A DNA stretch of 5,761 bases, taken from assembly GCA_017557475.1 (NCBI GenBank), contig JAFYYO010000249.1, positions 1 to 5,761 of the forward strand, read 5' to 3'. Shown in pieces: positions 5,150 to 5,761 of the stretch. Both the position numbers and the translations under genes were made by a program. Source of the stretch: Bacteroidaceae bacterium. GTDB lineage: Bacteria > Bacteroidota > Bacteroidia > Bacteroidales > Bacteroidaceae. The notes beneath the pieces were generated by a model. That model worked only from the letters and a program-made list of their open reading frames with translations, was not told where the DNA came from and searched no databases. The stretch's first letter is position 1; the number at the start of each line of letters is the position of its first letter.

Positions 5150-5178
5150 ACATTATTAATTTTTTATTTATTAAAAGT

Positions 5179-5526
5179 ATGAATCAATACGAAACCGTTT
5201 TCATTTTAACTCCCGTTTTGTCTGATGACCAGACAAAGGAAACGGCCGCAAAGTTCAAGAAAGTCCTCACCGATAAGGGTGCAGAGATTATCAACGAAGA
5301 GGCCTGGGGATTGAAGAAGATGGCTTATGCTATTCAGAAGAAGTCTACAGGTTTCTACTTCCTCGTAGAGTTCAAGGCTGAGCCAGAAGTGATCAAGACA
5401 TTGGAGACTGCTTTCCGTCGTGACGAGAAGGTGATCCGTTTCCAGACAGTTAAACTCGACAAGTATGCTGTGGAGTACGCTGAGAAGCGTCGCAACAAGC
5501 TTGGCGCAAAAACAGAGGAGGCTTAA
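5179..5526 (+). CDS. rpsF: 30S ribosomal protein S6
   Basis: The 115-residue product begins [18 protein letters not shown] and contains the S6 signature region [16 protein letters not shown] (about 40-55) and [11 protein letters not shown] (59-69), followed by [18 protein letters not shown] (79-96). S6 sits on the 30S platform and binds S18 before joining 16S rRNA. ATG 5179 gives the normal S6 N-terminus and follows the -7 element by about 46 bases; upstream in-frame codons would run into unrelated sequence. The leader is A/T-rich with no Shine-Dalgarno match, as is common for highly expressed genes in this phylum. The C-terminal tail is Lys/Glu-rich and short. The gene is followed after two bases by rpsR, the usual S6-S18 pair. 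Confidence 0.97.
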   Translation: MNQYETVFILTPVLSDDQTKETAAKFKKVLTDKGAEIINEEAWGLKKMAYAIQKKSTGFYFLVEFKAEPEVIKTLETAFRRDEKVIRFQTVKLDKYAVEYAEKRRNKLGAKTEEA

Positions 5527-5528
5527 TT

Positions 5529-5761
5529 ATGGCACAGGACACAGAAATCCGTTATCTGAACGCTCCTTCTATCGACACGAAGAAGAAGAAGTACTGCCGC
5601 TTCAAGAAGAGTGGTATCAAGTACATTGACTACAAGGATCCCGAGTTCCTGAAGAAGTTCCTCAACGAGCAGGGTAAGATTCTTCCCCGTCGTATCACCG
5701 GAACATCTCTGAAGTATCAGCGTCGTGTGGCTCAGGCCGTGAAGCGTGCCCGCCAGATTGC
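5529..5761 (+). CDS. rpsR: 30S ribosomal protein S18, cut by the window end
   Basis: Seventy-seven complete codons are visible of a protein normally about 88-90 residues long in this phylum, so only the last dozen or so residues are missing. The body contains [20 protein letters not shown] (about 18-37) and the RNA-binding core [20 protein letters not shown] (about 51-70), both typical of S18. It keeps one Cys in the N-terminal segment, not the several found in zinc-binding S18 variants, so it is the zinc-independent form. It starts two bases after the rpsF stop and is clearly in the same operon; rplI (L9) commonly follows in Bacteroidota, but that lies beyond the window. Confidence 0.97.
   Translation, partial: MAQDTEIRYLNAPSIDTKKKKYCRFKKSGIKYIDYKDPEFLKKFLNEQGKILPRRITGTSLKYQRRVAQAVKRARQI

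Noticed and set aside
4966..5178. N-terminal extension of rpsF upstream of ATG 5179
   Set aside because: The upstream part overlaps the small membrane gene in another frame, passes through the heptamer repeat and promoter, and is unlike any S6.

Overview
The window looks like Bacteroidota, most likely Prevotella or a close relative. Three things point there. Intergenic regions carry TAnnTTTG-type -7 promoter elements (1876-1883, 2574-2581, 5125-5132). Start codons are mostly preceded by A-rich stretches and not by strong Shine-Dalgarno sites. The S18, RprY-like and RprX-like proteins are of Bacteroidales type. All recognised genes are on the + strand.

Layout. (1) 1-1734 is the C-terminal 60% or so of a GH2 (LacZ-type) beta-galactosidase. 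The first codon of the window is the expected acid/base Glu, and one in-frame amber codon (439-441) splits the gene. A rho-independent terminator follows at 1751-1799. (2) 1926-2387 is a small exported acidic protein of unknown function, with its own promoter and a strong terminator at 2417-2444. (3) 2602-5065 is a two-component operon: an RprX-like sensor kinase, an RprY-like OmpR-family response regulator, and a 57-residue two-helix membrane protein whose ATG overlaps the regulator's TGA. (4) 5179 to the window end is the start of the rpsF-rpsR operon (ribosomal proteins S6 and S18). Its promoter lies directly downstream of a 7-bp tandem repeat and a 10-bp-period direct repeat.

How the parts fit. 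RprX should sense an envelope signal through its roughly 230-residue periplasmic region and phosphorylate Asp55 of RprY, which then acts on DNA. The overlapping small membrane protein is translated with them and is a candidate accessory or feedback partner of the kinase. No terminator is visible between this unit and rpsF, so some signalling-operon transcription may run into the ribosomal genes, which also have their own promoter. The beta-galactosidase and the small exported protein are separated from the rest by terminators and need not be functionally linked.

The points most worth checking are the lone amber codon in an otherwise intact lacZ, the small coupled membrane protein, and the repeat-rich control regions upstream of rprX and rpsF. 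No mobile element, CRISPR array, tRNA or rRNA was seen, and no intergenic gap exceeds about 215 bases.
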